Part shown: positions 32,461-44,573 of the stretch, in pieces
Numbering within the stretch: the stretch's first letter is position 1
How the letters are laid out: each line of letters starts with the position of its first letter
Assembly (NCBI GenBank): GCA_021292165.1
Contig: JAHFWL010000296.1
Location: forward strand, 1-64,000
DNA from: Shinisaurus crocodilurus
Lineage: Eukaryota > Chordata > Lepidosauria > Squamata > Shinisauridae
Length of the DNA: 64,000 nt
Direction of reading: 5' to 3'
Translations under genes and position numbers: made by a program
Notes under the pieces: generated by a model
Databases searched by the model: none
Told to the model about the DNA's origin: nothing
Seen by the model: the letters and a program-made list of their open reading frames with translations, nothing else

Positions 32461-33700
32461 CATTTGCCTGGGACCTTGGGTGAGGAAGTCATGTCTGTTA
32501 GGGACCAGAGTTAAGAGTTTGTTTCCCTACCACACTCCACTGGTATTTCAAGCCTCCAGCTCTCATCCTGTAGCTCTCCCCCTGTGGGGCTTCCACATCT
32601 AACCCTTTCTCATGGTTGTATTACTACCTGTTCAGATGTTGACTTCCAGTTGCTTTCCCTTCTGCAAAGGTGGGGGACCACCTATTAGAATCGTTCATCC
32701 CCAGAGATTAATGGATCCTAATGGCTTTTAGAGGCTTTGGGGGAATTTCAAGCTGGTATGATTGGTGCTCCCGTCAATGTCCTTGTGACTCTCTGGGACC
32801 AAGAGCTGACCAGGGCAGCTGACATGATCGCACCCAAGCGTCCTCTCCCCCTTGGCAGAGCCAAACTGGCTGGAGGGAGGGCTCAAGTGGGAAGGGGGCG
32901 CGCTAAATATCTGATCTTGCCTAGTTGCACCAAACTGCCTTGCACTGGCCCTGAGCTGGAGATGTCTGATTTGGCCACAGTGACACATACCTTAGTTACT
33001 TTTTTTTGTATATTTTTTTGTAAGTTATGCAAATTGCAGCCACTTTTAACGTAACTTATGCCATTTTCTCCGCCGGGAACCCAGAAGTCTGGCGAGCGCC
33101 TTGGCTGGCGTTCGCTTTCAGCCCAGCTTGGCAGGCTCAGTGGCTGTGATCGCCCAGCGAGTCAGGTGGTGAGCAGATCGCCCACCTCTACTTGGACCCC
33201 AGTGTTAGTGCAGTTCCATTAATGGAGGTATCCAGAGCACCGTCTAGTCCAGCTGCTTTGTACGGCTTTCGGTTGGTGAATGCTGAGTTTGCAGACAAGG
33301 GACTTGGGCAGGATGGACTTCTGTGCTTGACCCTGCCCATCTTGGCTTGTTAGGAGGGGACAGCCTGTTGGGTCCAGGATACAGATGGGTGAACGTATGA
33401 TGTTTCAACCCACTGAGGTTCTCCAAATTCCTCCTCCAAGCTCAGCTTCTCTTGTTTGCAGTCATGAACGCAAACATCTTTCTTTTGTAGCTGTTCAGGA
33501 AATATTGAATTTGAGAAGTGTGCACCCAAAATGTGCACCTCCAACATATTAGGCTAAAGTGTGAAAATGCGGAGGGGGAATTGGAAAAATTTCCTGAGAA
33601 TTGTGCTCCTTCTAGCCTTTGCATTCAAATATTATTTATCTATTTATTTATTTTATTTCATTTCATTTTTATACTGCCCAATAGCTGAAGCTCTCTGGGC
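32461..33700. other. Intergenic, shared with unit A
   Basis: This aligns with 4246-5340 and keeps about 130 bp (32866-33000) deleted in unit A. No gene was recognised. Confidence 0.5.
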
Positions 33701-34022
33701 GCTTCCCTCAAGTTTATTTTAGGCAATATCTTCATTTTTACCAACACTATTCTACCAAACCATGAAAGTCCAGTTTTTTTATACTCCTCTATTTTATTTT
33801 TAACCTATGTCTTTTACTTTCTAAAATTTTGTTCTCCTACTTTATCAATATCTTGTGTAATTTCTATTCCTAAATATTTAATTACTTTTGTAATTTTAAT
33901 GTTATATTTTTTCTTTACATACCTTAGTTACATCCAGTTTGGATTACTGTAATGTGCTCTACGTAGGGCTGCCTCTGAAGAGTGTTTGGAAACTTCAGCT
34001 GGTTCAAAGAGCTGCTACCAGA

Positions 34023-34649
34023 TAGGGATGTACTTCGGGCCCTACCTGGCCCCGAAGTTCTCTGCGGCTTGGATCTCCGCGGCGGTAGCGGCCCGATCCC
34101 GCTCCTCTGAGCGTCGCAGAGAGTTCCCCACCCCACTCGCGCTGCTTGAGCCGCCGCTGCTGCCGGCGGACACCCTTGGACCCCCACACTGCCGCTGCCA
34201 CTGCCGCCACCAACATACCTCCTGCTGCACCCTCCTCCTCCTCCTCCTCCTCCTTCTCCTCCTCCTCCTCCTCCTCCGCTGTTGTCTCCGCCGCAGCCAC
34301 ACCCCCGCGCTCTGTCCGCCTCCGCCTCCGCTGTTGTCTCCGGTGCAGCTGGACCCCCGTGCTCTGTTTTTGGTGGGGGGAACCAGGGCAACAGGGCTTA
34401 AACAGCCCTGTTGCCCTGGTTTCCCCCGCCAACAACAGAGCACGGGGGTCCAGCGCGACGGAGCAGGGTCCCGTTGCGTCACTTCTGCCGCGCCAGAAGT
34501 GACGCGACGGGACCAGTGTGGGCAGCTCTCCGTGGAGAGCGAAGAACTAAAGGTAAGCCTGCGCGGGAGGCGGAGAGCCCGTCTGGACACGAGCAGTCCC
34601 AGTTCGGGCCTCACTCATGTCCGTCGGGCTGCTCGGGCACATCCCTGCA
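34023..34649. mobile_element. GC-rich hAT-type element inserted in a LINE
   Basis: The start TAGGGATGTACTTCGGG and end CTCGGGCACATCCCTG are imperfect inverted repeats. CTACCAGA (34015-34022) and GTCCCAGA (34650-34657) look like a decayed 8-bp target duplication (6 of 8). Inside, GGGCAACAGGGCT around 34387 and its reverse complement around 34410 form a near-perfect hairpin, and a CTC/CCT tract spans 34222-34276. The interior is related to the element at 8483-9123. Confidence 0.62.
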
Positions 34650-35214
34650 GTCCCAGACTTTTGGCTGGGGCTGGCTACAGGGAACACACAACTCCTTTGT
34701 TATAACGGCTTCACTGGCTCCCAGTCTGTTTCCGGGCACAATTCAAAGTTCAGGTTATGACCTATAAAGCCCTACACGGCTCGGGTCTAGGTTACCTGAA
34801 CTTCTCCCCTACAATCCTGCCCGTACTTTGAGATCTTCTGAGGAGGCCCTTCTCTTAGTTCTGTCACCATCCCAGGCACACCTGGCAGGAATCTGGCCGA
34901 GGGCCTTCTTGGTGGTTGCTTCAATACTCTGGAACTCCCTTCCCAGGGAGGCCAGAATGGCACCCTCCTTGATATGTTTCCAAAGGCAGGCAAAAGCTTT
35001 CTTGTTCCAGCAGGCCTTCAGAGAATAAAAATTGAACCTATAAGAAAGCGATGGATTTGCACTGTTCCTATACTTGTTGTTGTTTTAGCTGTGATATTTT
35101 ATATAATTTTAATACTATTGCTGATTTAATTATATTTTTAATTTTTGCATTTCTCTATTTATATGTTTTAACTGTACACATTTTAATGTTGTGAAGCCGC
35201 GTTGAGTCCCAGTA

Positions 35215-35473
35215 CAGTAATACCTTGGATTGTAAGCGTAATTCGTTCCGGAACCGTGCTTGTAATCCAAAACACTCTTATATCAAAGCGAGTCTCTGGC
35301 GGGTGTGAGCAGGGCCGATTTCAGCCCACTACGCCTGCTCGAGGCAAGCGGTTACATCCCTACGCTTGCCTTGGAAGACCTTGCTCATTTATCAAGTCAA
35401 AATTTTTAATTTTTTTTTGCTTTTCATGCAAAACGCTCTCAGACCAATTTACTTGCAATCCAAGGTATTACTG
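35215..35473. mobile_element. MITE of Tc1/mariner-pogo type, TA target site
   Basis: CAGTAATACCTTGGATTG at the left matches the reverse complement of CAATCCAAGGTATTACTG at the right, flanked by TA on each side (35213-35214 and 35474-35475). Removing it restores the LINE sequence GAGTCCCAGTATTGGGAAAA. At 259 bp it cannot encode a transposase. The outward ends fit a pogo/Tigger-like non-autonomous element. Confidence 0.8.
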
Positions 35474-35496
35474 TATTGGGAAAAAGGCGGGTTATA

Positions 35497-35572
35497 AATA
35501 AATATAATAATAATAATAATAATAATAACAACAACAACAACGACAACAACAACAATTATTATTATTATTTGT
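35497..35572. repeat. (AAT)n-(AAC)n-(ATT)n microsatellite
   Basis: A compound triplet tract grown from the LINE tail. The homopolymer-like frames across it are artefacts. Confidence 0.9.
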
Positions 35573-35585
35573 GTCATCTGAAAAA

Positions 35586-35782
35586 TGGGTTCACACAACA
35601 TGATAATCCATGGTGGTTTATAAACCATGTTTGTTTCAGAGTGGCTTGTCATGTCTGAACCTGGCCAGAGTGGCTTGTGCGTGGTTAACAAACCAGGCTG
35701 CTGGCTTCAGACAACACAACAACCCACTCTGAAACAAACATGGCTTATAAGCCACCATGGATTATCATGTTGTGTGAACCCA
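35586..35782. mobile_element. Foldback element with about 58-bp inverted arms
   Basis: TGGGTTCACACAACATGATA at the left is mirrored by TATCATGTTGTGTGAACCCA at the right, and pairing continues inward to about TTTCAGAGTGG / CCACTCTGAAA. No clear target duplication was seen. It is related to 19880-20060. Confidence 0.75.
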
Positions 35783-36576
35783 GTCACTGTGTTTTTTTGT
35801 TCCTCACAGGACAGAAAGTAAAGGGAGTCCAGAAGGGTGGGGATCTTTTGCCATTCTAACATGCTCTATTTTATGGTTTCTCTCTCAATATGTATTATTG
35901 AGTGAGGATCCAAAGAAAGTAATGAAGGGTCCATTTTAGGCCCCAGAGTTACTGAGGAACAGATGAGATACTTAAAGCAGGGGTGCACAACCTGCTGCTT
36001 TGGCAGCTGCATGCACACGCCAAGAATGCCCCGACCTGCTCCCCACACCAAATTCACCACCACCCCATTCCCTCTCCCAAGGATCCTCATAGAGCTCTTT
36101 GGAGTACGTGCATGCATGTGTGTGCCTGTTCCTCTCTGTGTGTATATGTGTGTGCATATGTGTGCAGGGCCCCGATCCCCAAACAGAATCACATGAGGCA
36201 TCCCAGATTTAAAGGCCCACCTCATGAGATAATGGGGGAGGCACCACTCCAGGTCCCACCTCTATCTGAGGTTATATTAACGGACACATAGAACAGGGCC
36301 TTCTTGGTAAGTAGCACCTAGATTTTGGAACCTCCTTCCTATTGGGACCACTCCCTTCTAGCCTTAATGAGGACTGGAGCCAAAGCTGTGCAAAGGCACT
36401 CCTAGCTACTACAGAAGCAACCTGCTGTTTCGTTTTGTGCATTTGCATGTAACATTCAGCTAGGACCTTAGGTTGCACTCCTAGGCACAAACTATTTCTT
36501 GGGACTCAGAGGTGCTGAAATCATCAGGACTTGCTTCCAAGCAACTGTGGTAAACACTATGGTGGAATTCACTCAC
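35783..36576. other. Unit B-only intergenic sequence
   Basis: It contains a TG-rich tract at 36115-36166. No gene or recognisable repeat head was found. Confidence 0.45.
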
Positions 36577-38070
36577 AAAAGGCTTCCGCAACAGCTTAAG
36601 CAGGATTGTCATCAGCTCTTTGCCATGGTGGGTAAATAGAACCGCCCTGTTCAGAGGCCGTGTAGCCCTGAATGTCAGATGCTGGGGATAAAGAACAGGA
36701 ATGGTCTATTGCCTTTATGCTCTTCTTGGGGGCTGCAGAGGCATCTGGTCAACCTAGAAGAATCAGTATATGCTGGAGCAGATGAGCCTCTGGTCTGATC
36801 CATCAGGGCTCTTCTTACATTCTTATCACCCAGCCAACATTATGCTGGAGGGTATGGGATTTTCTGGACCATATCGGTAACTCACTGTTGTTACTAAACC
36901 CAAGTCAGCTGAGAACATTTGGTTTCCTCCTCACCTACATTATATAGGACATGGAACTTGCTGAATACTATTGGGAGCTAACCATTGTTACTAAATCCCA
37001 AGTCAGTTGCTGCCATGTCGTTTCCTCATCCCTGGTCCCACATTACATTACAGTGGTGGACATGGGATTTTCTAGAACATTTTGGTAGCTCACTATTGTT
37101 TCTAAACTTCAAGTCAGTTGAAGCCAAATGGTTGGCTTCCGTGGGTTTCCTCATCACCTAGTTCCTCTTGCTTCTTCAACAACCCAAGTCTTTCCACATT
37201 GAACTTCTCCCTGTTCCAGTGGTTGCCAAAATCTCCATTTTCAAGGGAGTGCACAGCTGTCTTGAATCTCCAGTGCCTTGCAAAGCATTCTTAGGCAATG
37301 TGGGTTCTTGGATGTGTTACGTTCATAAGGATCTTTAGGAAGGCTTTGGTGGCTTCCGTGTCAACTGACAGAGTGACATAGATTATTAAACTGGAGGACA
37401 TAGGGTTTACTGGAACACATCAGTAGCTCACTGTTGTTACTAAATCCTGAGTCAGTTGAAGCCAAGTGGTTGACCTCCATGGGTTTCCTCATCACTTGCT
37501 TCATCTAGCTCCTTCAACGATTCAAGTCTTTCCACATTGAATTTCATTTGTTCCAGTGGCTGCCCAACTCTCCAATGTAAAGGGAATGTTTCTATGATGA
37601 CATGTCTGTTAAGCATCCCCTGTACATCTCTCATGGCTTTGCACAGAGCATTCTGGGGCAATGTATGTTCTTGAATAAATTAAGCACTTGAGGGCCTCAA
37701 GCTAACTTTTGGAGGCTCATTGTCACCCCACATTGTGGGGAAGTGATCTAGACCATTGATCTTCAACTGGTCAGTCAGCCTTACCTATGATGGGTGGTAG
37801 CAACATCATTATCCCTATACAAATATAAGTAAATAATAAAATAAAATGAATGAAAAACTGGGTTCCCAGATTCACATTTGGACTAAATGTTGGCCCCAGG
37901 TATGAAAACAGAGTCAGATAGACCAATGAGTTGACTCGGGATAAAGCAGCTTGTGGTATTCCACTTCAAAAGTTGCTGTGTGAGTCAGGAAGGCTTTTAG
38001 AACAAAGGCAAAGGAGATATATATGGCTTAATAACTATGCATATTAAATTGGGAACAAACCTCCTTGAGA
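36577..38070. repeat. Module M5 and flank (unit B)
   Basis: This aligns with 5615-7126 at high similarity, including the internal tandem repeats and the 69-codon minus frame (37452-37661). Confidence 0.6.
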
Positions 38071-38489
38071 GAACTCAACATATGACCCCATAAGCCTTCA
38101 TGTTGCCTATTGCTGTGGTTCCAAAAATCCCGTGTCAGAGGGAAGCCCTCATGCTTCCTGGATCTACTGAAGATCTACCAAGTAGAGTGTGGTACCAAAT
38201 CATGGTTGAAGGGCAGAACCAGATGTTTTGAATTTCCAAAGAGGCTGCCTCACACTGTGGTTTCCTGTATTTGGTAAATGGTATGGGAGACAACCTTGTG
38301 GCATCCCATAGTACAAAGGCTTGGTGGTTGTGGGGCACAGTCTCCCAGCAGTACCTGCTTAGTAAGGATCAAATGCATTGTAATGCTGTGCCTCCCAGAC
38401 TTATTGCAGTCCTATGATCCCAAAGGATACTGTGGTGGCTGATGATGTTGGATGCTGCTGTGAAATCCAGGAACCAACAGTTTGTAATC
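38071..38489. other. Unit B-only sequence, nothing recognised
   Basis: No long frame and no repeat signature that I recognise. Confidence 0.4.
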
Positions 38490-39040
38490 CACTAAGAACA
38501 TAAGAAGAGCCCTGCTGGATCAGACCTAGGATCATCTAGTGCAGCATTCTGTTCCCACAGTGGCCAACCAGCTTCCCACGGGAAACCCACAAATGGGATA
38601 TGGGTGCAACAGCACCCTCCCGCCCAAGTTCCCAGCAACTGGTGTGAGCAGCTTAGGGTGACCAAGGCTGTTTCAGTTCCCATATAAAGTTTGAAGCCAG
38701 ATTGGAATAGATCTGAATAATCAGTTTCATCCAAGAACTTTAGGCTGTCACCAAAAGCCTATAATTCCTATATAGGACAAGTGATTGGGTCATGTGATCA
38801 TTGTTTAGATCAGCTGACAATCTGCTGACTAGGTTGCTCGATACACTTTATCATCCCTTTATCATTTTTGTTGCCCTACTCTGAACCCTCTCCAGTTTGT
38901 CTGCATCCTTCTTAAAGTGTGGTGCCCAGAACCGGATGCAGTACTCAAGATGAGGCCTAACCAGTGCCGAGTAAAGGGGAATGATCACTTCACGCAATTT
39001 GGAAGCAATACTTCTATTAATGCAATTTAGGCAAGAGTTT
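38490..39040 (-). mobile_element. CR1-like LINE 3' region, two pieces
   Basis: AAGAACATAAGAAGAGCCCT at the left end is the reversed CR1-like 3' terminus. From 38865 onward CTGAACCCTCTCCAGTTTGT and GTGTGGTGCCCAGAACCGG match the RT C-terminal region in reverse. A stretch of about 200 bp in between is not clearly CR1. Confidence 0.7.
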
Positions 39041-39174
39041 AACAGTCACTAAGTTGGACTTTAGAATGTTTAGATGCAGTAGGCAAGGTTCCCCCGTTCC
39101 CCTTGGCCATTCAGGGTGCAATCCTATGCACGTTGAGACAGAAAAAAGTCCTACAAATCCCAGCATTCCCCAGC

Positions 39175-40790
39175 CAGTGTGTGGATTTCATCAGGTTGCC
39201 AACCTTACCCGCCCCACACTTACCGGTAATAGTTTGAGCTCTGGATATGCTATTACCTTTGGGAGCTGAAGGTAATGTTGCTCTTCTTGTCCATGTGCCT
39301 ACTTGCTTCCCACCTGCTCAACAGATGCCAATGAACAGACGTAGCACAACCAGATATAAAATATTTGGTTTTTTAGCTACACTTGGGGAAGGTAGGCAGT
39401 GGGGCATGTGGATTCCCTTAAAAGTTCCAATCTCACCCAATAATGTGGACAAGGGATATGCTATTGCCTCCGTGCTGTCTACACCATGGGCTTCCTTCCA
39501 CCCTTTCAGACTGGGGACCCAACCTTTAGGTCAAGAGTGCATTTGGGCCCAAATTGTCCCAAATTTGGGACAATGCGAAGCAAGAGATTTCTCATTCTGA
39601 TTATCGAGTAAGAAAAATTATGGTTACCTATATTTGCTGTAGAAGAAAATCGGAGGTCTATTTTGTTTTGTTAATTGTTACATGTTTTTCATAGATTTCA
39701 TAGATCATAGAGTTGGAAGGAGCCTACAAGGCTATCGAGTCCAACCCCCTGCTCAATGCAGGAAAGTAGAGGAGGGGTCTCCCATCCAAGTAACAACCAG
39801 GCTTGACCCTGCTTAGCTTTCCACACTCAGACAAGCTGAGCCAGCGTCAGCCACAGGCCTGTTTTGATATTATGTGTTTGTTTTATATAGAAATAAAAAA
39901 TTTAAACCACAAGAGTACATTTGGGAACCTACTTCTTTTTTTAAACTATAGATTTGTATGGTGGTAGTGCTGCTGTTGCAACCCACTTGAGGTCAGGCTG
40001 CAAGCCAGTTGGGGCTTCCGACCTCCCAGCTGAGGACCAATGGTCTAGATCCTACTGGTCCTTTGCCGTTGTCCAGAATGTCTAAGCGATTTACACAGCT
40101 ATCTTTGAAGAGCAATATGGGGAGTTGCCTTATCCTGAGTCAGACCATTGGTCTATCTAGCTCGATGTTGTCAACACCAATAAGCATCCATCTTTTCATA
40201 CCTGGAATCAACCATTAGCCCAAATGTGCATTTGGGTACCCACTTCTTTTATCTTTAATCTTCTATGTAGTGCTGTTAGAACCCACTTTAGGTTGGCCTG
40301 TGATTGAGATGTATCAGTTGAAGACCCATGGTCTATTTCAGTTGATGTGGGGTGACAGGGAGCCCCCCCATCCTTGCTAGAGGTCCTCATGGACTGAATG
40401 AATTCAAGAACACTGGTTGCTCAGAAATGCAATGGATATCCACTGCAGATGTACAGGGGTTCCTGAGCAGACATATCACAATGGAAACAGACCCTTGCAA
40501 TTACAGAGTTTGGCAACCGCCGGAATAGAGAAAAGTTCAATGTGGACAGACTTGAGTGGTTGAGGAGCCAACCACATGGCCTCAACTGACTAGGGATTTT
40601 GTAACAACAATGAGCTCCTAACAGCAGCCAGCAAACCCTTTTCCTCCAATGAAATGTGGGGTGGTTGTGAAGAAACCACTTGGCCTCCACTGACTTGGGG
40701 TTTAGTAACAACAGTGAGCTACTGATATTAACCAGCAAACTTGATGCTCTCTGGTGTAATGTTGGGTTGGCGATAAGAACATAAAAAAGT
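39175..40790. repeat. Module M2, second copy
   Basis: Matches 23001-24600 without the hAT insertion. A CR1 3' end (39690-39850, minus orientation) and extra sequence interrupt it at about 39550-39910. Confidence 0.7.
39690..39850 (-). mobile_element. CR1-like LINE 3' end
   Basis: TCATAGAGTTGGAAGGAGCC and CGAGTCCAACCCCCTGCTCA are the reversed CR1 3' end. It interrupts the second M2 copy only. Confidence 0.75.
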
Positions 40791-40809
40791 AAGAAGACTT
40801 GCTGGATCA

Positions 40810-41990
40810 TTTTCTATGGGTGGCAATCACTATTCCATGGGGGCAGACCACAAAACAAGAAAAAAGAAAAAAAGGTGGGTCGGTGGGTTCGAAATGAACC
40901 AGGAAGTGCCTTCCGCAGACAAATATTCACTGTACACTCATCTCTATGGCCAAATGTTTATCATAGCTGTGACTTCACTCATTGGCTAAACACACTGAAG
41001 CAGGCAGGGGTCTCATTTCTAGCAAAACGACTGGACAAATGCAATTGTCCATTGCTCAGAAAATGATTGAAATGTGCCCAAACATTTTGCATCATATCTC
41101 AGGTTCTGTAAGGTCTAGACACTTGCTCTTTTGTATTTGAAATGTGGAAATCTGGGCTAGTGTCGGTATCACACCAATTGCAGGAATGCTTTCTAATTTT
41201 TTTCTTAGGAAATAGCATGTTCAAGCAAACTGATTTTGATCAGACTCTTGTGGTGGAGAGGGGGGCTTTAATCCCCCCCCCAGATATAGCCCTGATCCAA
41301 ATTGCCCCCAAGCCTGCTATTTGCATTGGGAGGAAAACTCCCATTGGCTCTGATGGAGAGCAACTTGCCCCAAGTCATCTTCTCTGACTGAGGATTCAAC
41401 CTCTCCTCTTGCAATCCACCACACTCTCTGCCACCCTATACTACACTGGGTCAGCCTTGCCCTTGTAAATACAGAACCCATCAAGCACCCACCCACCCAC
41501 CCATAAAAGACAGCATCCTCCTTTCTTCTTCCACCTTGTCACTTCTTCCTTTTGTGTCATATCTTATTAGACTGTTAGACTGCAGGCAGGGACTCTCTTG
41601 TTTTTATTAGATGTATCTGATAGCGATGTATCCGAGAATCTCAGGGGGGGGGCTCACATTTGTGAATGTGAGCAGGAGTGCATTCCCCCCACCCCCAAGA
41701 AATGTTTGCAAATGTCTGAATTTGTGACTGAATTTGAAAAATGCATTTGATGTTTTTTTTTTAAAATGCACATTTTCTGAAATGTGCATTCCCCCCAAAC
41801 ACATATTTTCATGCTTTAGTCAATAGGATAAACATGTGTACAGAAAGGCACACTTCAACCATTCGAAAGGCACACGTTCCTCATTTGAACGAGCTGAAAA
41901 ACAAGTCAAAAAGGAAAACCGCTGCAAAATCCAAGGAGCTTCAAAGTTATTTTCTGAGAATTTAGGCAAGTTTGCATTGGGCATGCTTTT
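40810..41990. repeat. Module M1, fourth copy, and flank
   Basis: The stretch 40855-41970 aligns with 7127-7995 but keeps the middle part deleted from the unit A copy. No gene was recognised. Confidence 0.6.
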
Positions 41991-42249
41991 GCTTAATTAA
42001 TGTGATTTTTGCTATTGCATGCATGCTGATAATTTGTCAAACCTTGGCTCATACTCCGTTAGTTTGAGAGCAACACATGCAGCACTCAGGTCAACTATTA
42101 GGGCTTTACATCCAAGCCATGCTCTTTGCATCATTCTTCAAAATCTTTTAAATGTGATAACAATGTAGAAAAGAATTCTGTAACGGGAATTCTAGAATAA
42201 AATCATTCTGTTCCACACTGTGAGAAAGAACAAAACCATTAATGTTTTG

Positions 42250-42356
42250 CAGAAGGGGACAGTCTTTTCGCGATCTGGTGACCAATGGCTCGAGTGCCCA
42301 CAGAGAGGTCCCTGCGTGCCAGCTGTGGCACCCGTGCCATAGGTTCGCCATCACTG
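42250..42356 (-). mobile_element. Truncated hAT element, relative of 23493-23925
   Basis: GGGGACAGTCTTTTCGCGAT to GGTTCGCCATCACTG matches the left arm of the 23493-23925 element in reverse. Only one terminus is present, and it lies directly against the start of the exon b block (42358). Confidence 0.75.
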
Positions 42357-42647
42357 CTCTGTCTCGTATGCGGATTGAAGCCTTCCTCTTCAGTGATTTT
42401 TATGGACTGTTCTGTTTATACTGTGAAATTCCTGGTAGTCTATTAGTTCCGCTCCATTAAAGTCGTCGTAAATAAACCTATTTCTGACCTCAACACGATT
42501 CTTTGTCAATGGCTGGTCGCGGTTCTGTTTATAGCGCACAGAAGCCGCGTAAAGGGCATTTTCTGAGTGCCGGTTAACCCGTTAAGTGCCAAACTCGCGC
42601 CAAGGACCGGTTTGGTCCTCCACAATTACATTGTCCATCATGCTTAC

Positions 42648-42705
42648 CTAGACCAACCGGAAGCGACAAGAAGAGAACTATGAAAAGAATGGACAAGACC
42701 TTCAT
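42648..42705 (-). CDS. Beta-defensin-like signal-peptide exon b (unit B)
   Basis: This 58-nt exon, ATG at 42705-42703, encodes MKVLSILFIVLFLSLPVGL plus one base, with donor GTAAGC. Against unit A, Arg2 is Lys and Leu16 is Pro, which breaks the end of the hydrophobic core. Both differences are amino-acid-changing, so constraint on at least one copy may be relaxed. No mature exon was identified nearby. Confidence 0.63.
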
Positions 42706-43374
42706 GGTAGAAAGTTGTGTTTTGGAGCAACTGAAAGAGAGGTGATAAAAAGAGACAAGTCATAATTCCGAGTAAGACAAAAGCTCTTATTTGTCATCCA
42801 TTACTGGCAGGAGAATTCAGTGGGGTAATGTGTGGAGGGTAGGATTAGACCTGTCACAAGTAAAAGGCAGTAGCAGCCTCTTTTGGCCACACCTGGCTGA
42901 GCTGTAGTAATTCCAAAGCACAAAACAACAACAATAACAACGCAATAAAATGCAGACAAAACATGGAAGCAATGGATATTGTAGTTATCAGCCACATAAG
43001 AGATGTACCTCTTAGGTTGCTAACCAAGATGTCAGAGTGAAAGATGACATGGGAACAAGCACAGGGGTTCACATTTAATTTACAGAGAGTCCTTATTCAC
43101 CTCCTGATCATAGTGGTGAAACCCTCAAAACGTCTCTCTATTCTTTTACAACCTTATTTCCTACAGTGAAATATAACTATTTTCTACAGTGGCCCTGTAA
43201 TACTTACAGTCCTCTAAGATTCCAGCATGGGACAAAGATACTCCAGCTGTTTATAAATCAGGCGTTTCTTGCTTCAACTCACAGTGTCAGGCAGACAATG
43301 TCATGGCCACTTCTAATTCCCTTATATTCTTTACTACTGCAACGTGTCCTCCTGCCACTGGCTCCATTTTAAAC
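42706..43374. other. Upstream region of exon b (unit B)
   Basis: This aligns with 11794-12659 and lacks about 220 bp of it. No gene was recognised. Confidence 0.45.
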
Positions 43375-43740
43375 TTTCCAGTTTTTCCTGAACACTGCCT
43401 GCCTTGACATACTTAGCAAAGAGTTCAGCTTAAGCAAAGAGCAGCAGCGAAGACAAAAGTGAACAGAATGTATCCAAGCCAGACAGCCGAGAGAATTAAG
43501 GCCGGCTTCCAGATAGAGAACAGCACTAGCCACACACTTGGGCACGCCGAATATAGCTCTTAGAAAGTAGGATTGAACCCCTTCAAGAGAGTCTTTAAGG
43601 CCAGGAAACCAGATAGGGGCTCCGAAAAGAATCTCAGATACTATTTTGACTTGAAAAACACGGGTAGCAGCTGGAATGAAATTCCCGCCTTTTGTAAAAA
43701 AGAATCGTAATATAGCACCCAAATTTTGTATTCTACCCAT
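43375..43740 (-). pseudogene. LINE C-terminal fragment (unit B)
   Basis: A minus frame of 123 codons with FFFTKGGNFIPAATRV, ILFGAPIW and YFLRAIFGVPKC. It is collinear with the region after the RT domain of the LINE at 28095 but clearly diverged, so it is another subfamily. It is incomplete at both ends. Confidence 0.7.
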
Positions 43741-44164
43741 TTATTTACTTATTCAAAGTAAGCACTACAGAGTATACATTCCCTAGATACAGTCCATGTG
43801 CAGAGTATAAATGCATAGCAAGCATTAGTCCAGTGGAGAGGAGAACTTCACCCCATCAATGTAAAGAGTTACATTGTTGCAGTTGCAAGAACAAGAAGAA
43901 CACAAGAGCAAAGCTAAAGTTCTTCCCCTTAAAATGGCTTCTGTCTGGAGCAGCTCACTATGTCAGAGAAAACAAACACGTGACAGTTGGTTCCCAGAGA
44001 TCCTTTCCCAGGCTGTTCCAGGAATAGTTTAACAATAACACACTCCAGGCTGAGACATAAACATAACTGCTTGAGACAGCCATTGTACCAAAACAAACTA
44101 AACCAAAACAAAAGTAAAGTTCCCAGCTTGCAGCTGATAACACAACACCCCCTTGAATGCTCTC
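43741..44164. other. Unit B-only 425-bp block, possibly LTR-derived
   Basis: It separates the LINE fragment from the CR1 tail that are adjacent in unit A. On the minus strand it would begin TGTTGTGTTATCAGC, LTR-like, but the other end and a target duplication are not clear. Confidence 0.35.
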
Positions 44165-44345
44165 CCACTCTGGAGGCATTCAAGGTGCAGCTGGACGGCC
44201 ATCTGTCAGGGATGCTTTGATTTGGATTCCTGCATTGAGCAGGTGGTTGGACTTGATGGCCTTATAGGCCCCTTCCAACTCTATTGCCGGACTAGATGGT
44301 CCCTTGGTCTGATCCAGTATGACTCTTCTTATGTTCTTATGATTA
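44165..44345 (+). mobile_element. CR1-like LINE 3' end (unit B)
   Basis: Paralog of 12851-13015, starting a little further 5' (CTCTGGAGGCATTCAAGG). Confidence 0.75.
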
Positions 44346-44573
44346 AAATTTCTGAGTGAATTGAAAGAGACCCCCTTCTCTGTTACTCACACACACACAC
44401 ACACACACACAGAGAGACAGAGCTCTGAGGTCCTCTTAAATATTGCACACAACAGTTTCATGGCAAGCTTGTTTGTATTCAAACAAGGGACAGGAAAGAA
44501 AATTTCTTATTTTGCCAAGTTGCACCTCCGTGGAAAATATTTTCTGGAGCCAGATGAATGCTGATTCACATGT

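Larger units (their letters stand above)
33930..35500 (+). mobile_element. LINE (L2/CR1-like) 3' region, split by two DNA elements
   Basis: Three separated pieces (about 33930-34014, 34658-35214 and 35476-35500) read continuously as a LINE 3' end: GTTTGGAAACTTCAGCTGGT, GGCTTCACTGGCTCCCAG, CCTATAAAGCCCTACACGGC, GAACTCCCTTCCCAGGGAG and GCGGGTTATAAATAAA. The gaps are a hAT element (34023-34649) and a TA-flanked MITE (35215-35473). It is part of a block found only in unit B (about 33710-36575). Confidence 0.75.

Noticed and set aside
33924..34767. Frames of 118-239 codons on both strands
   Set aside because: Same reason: GC-rich hAT element with triplet runs, absent from unit A.
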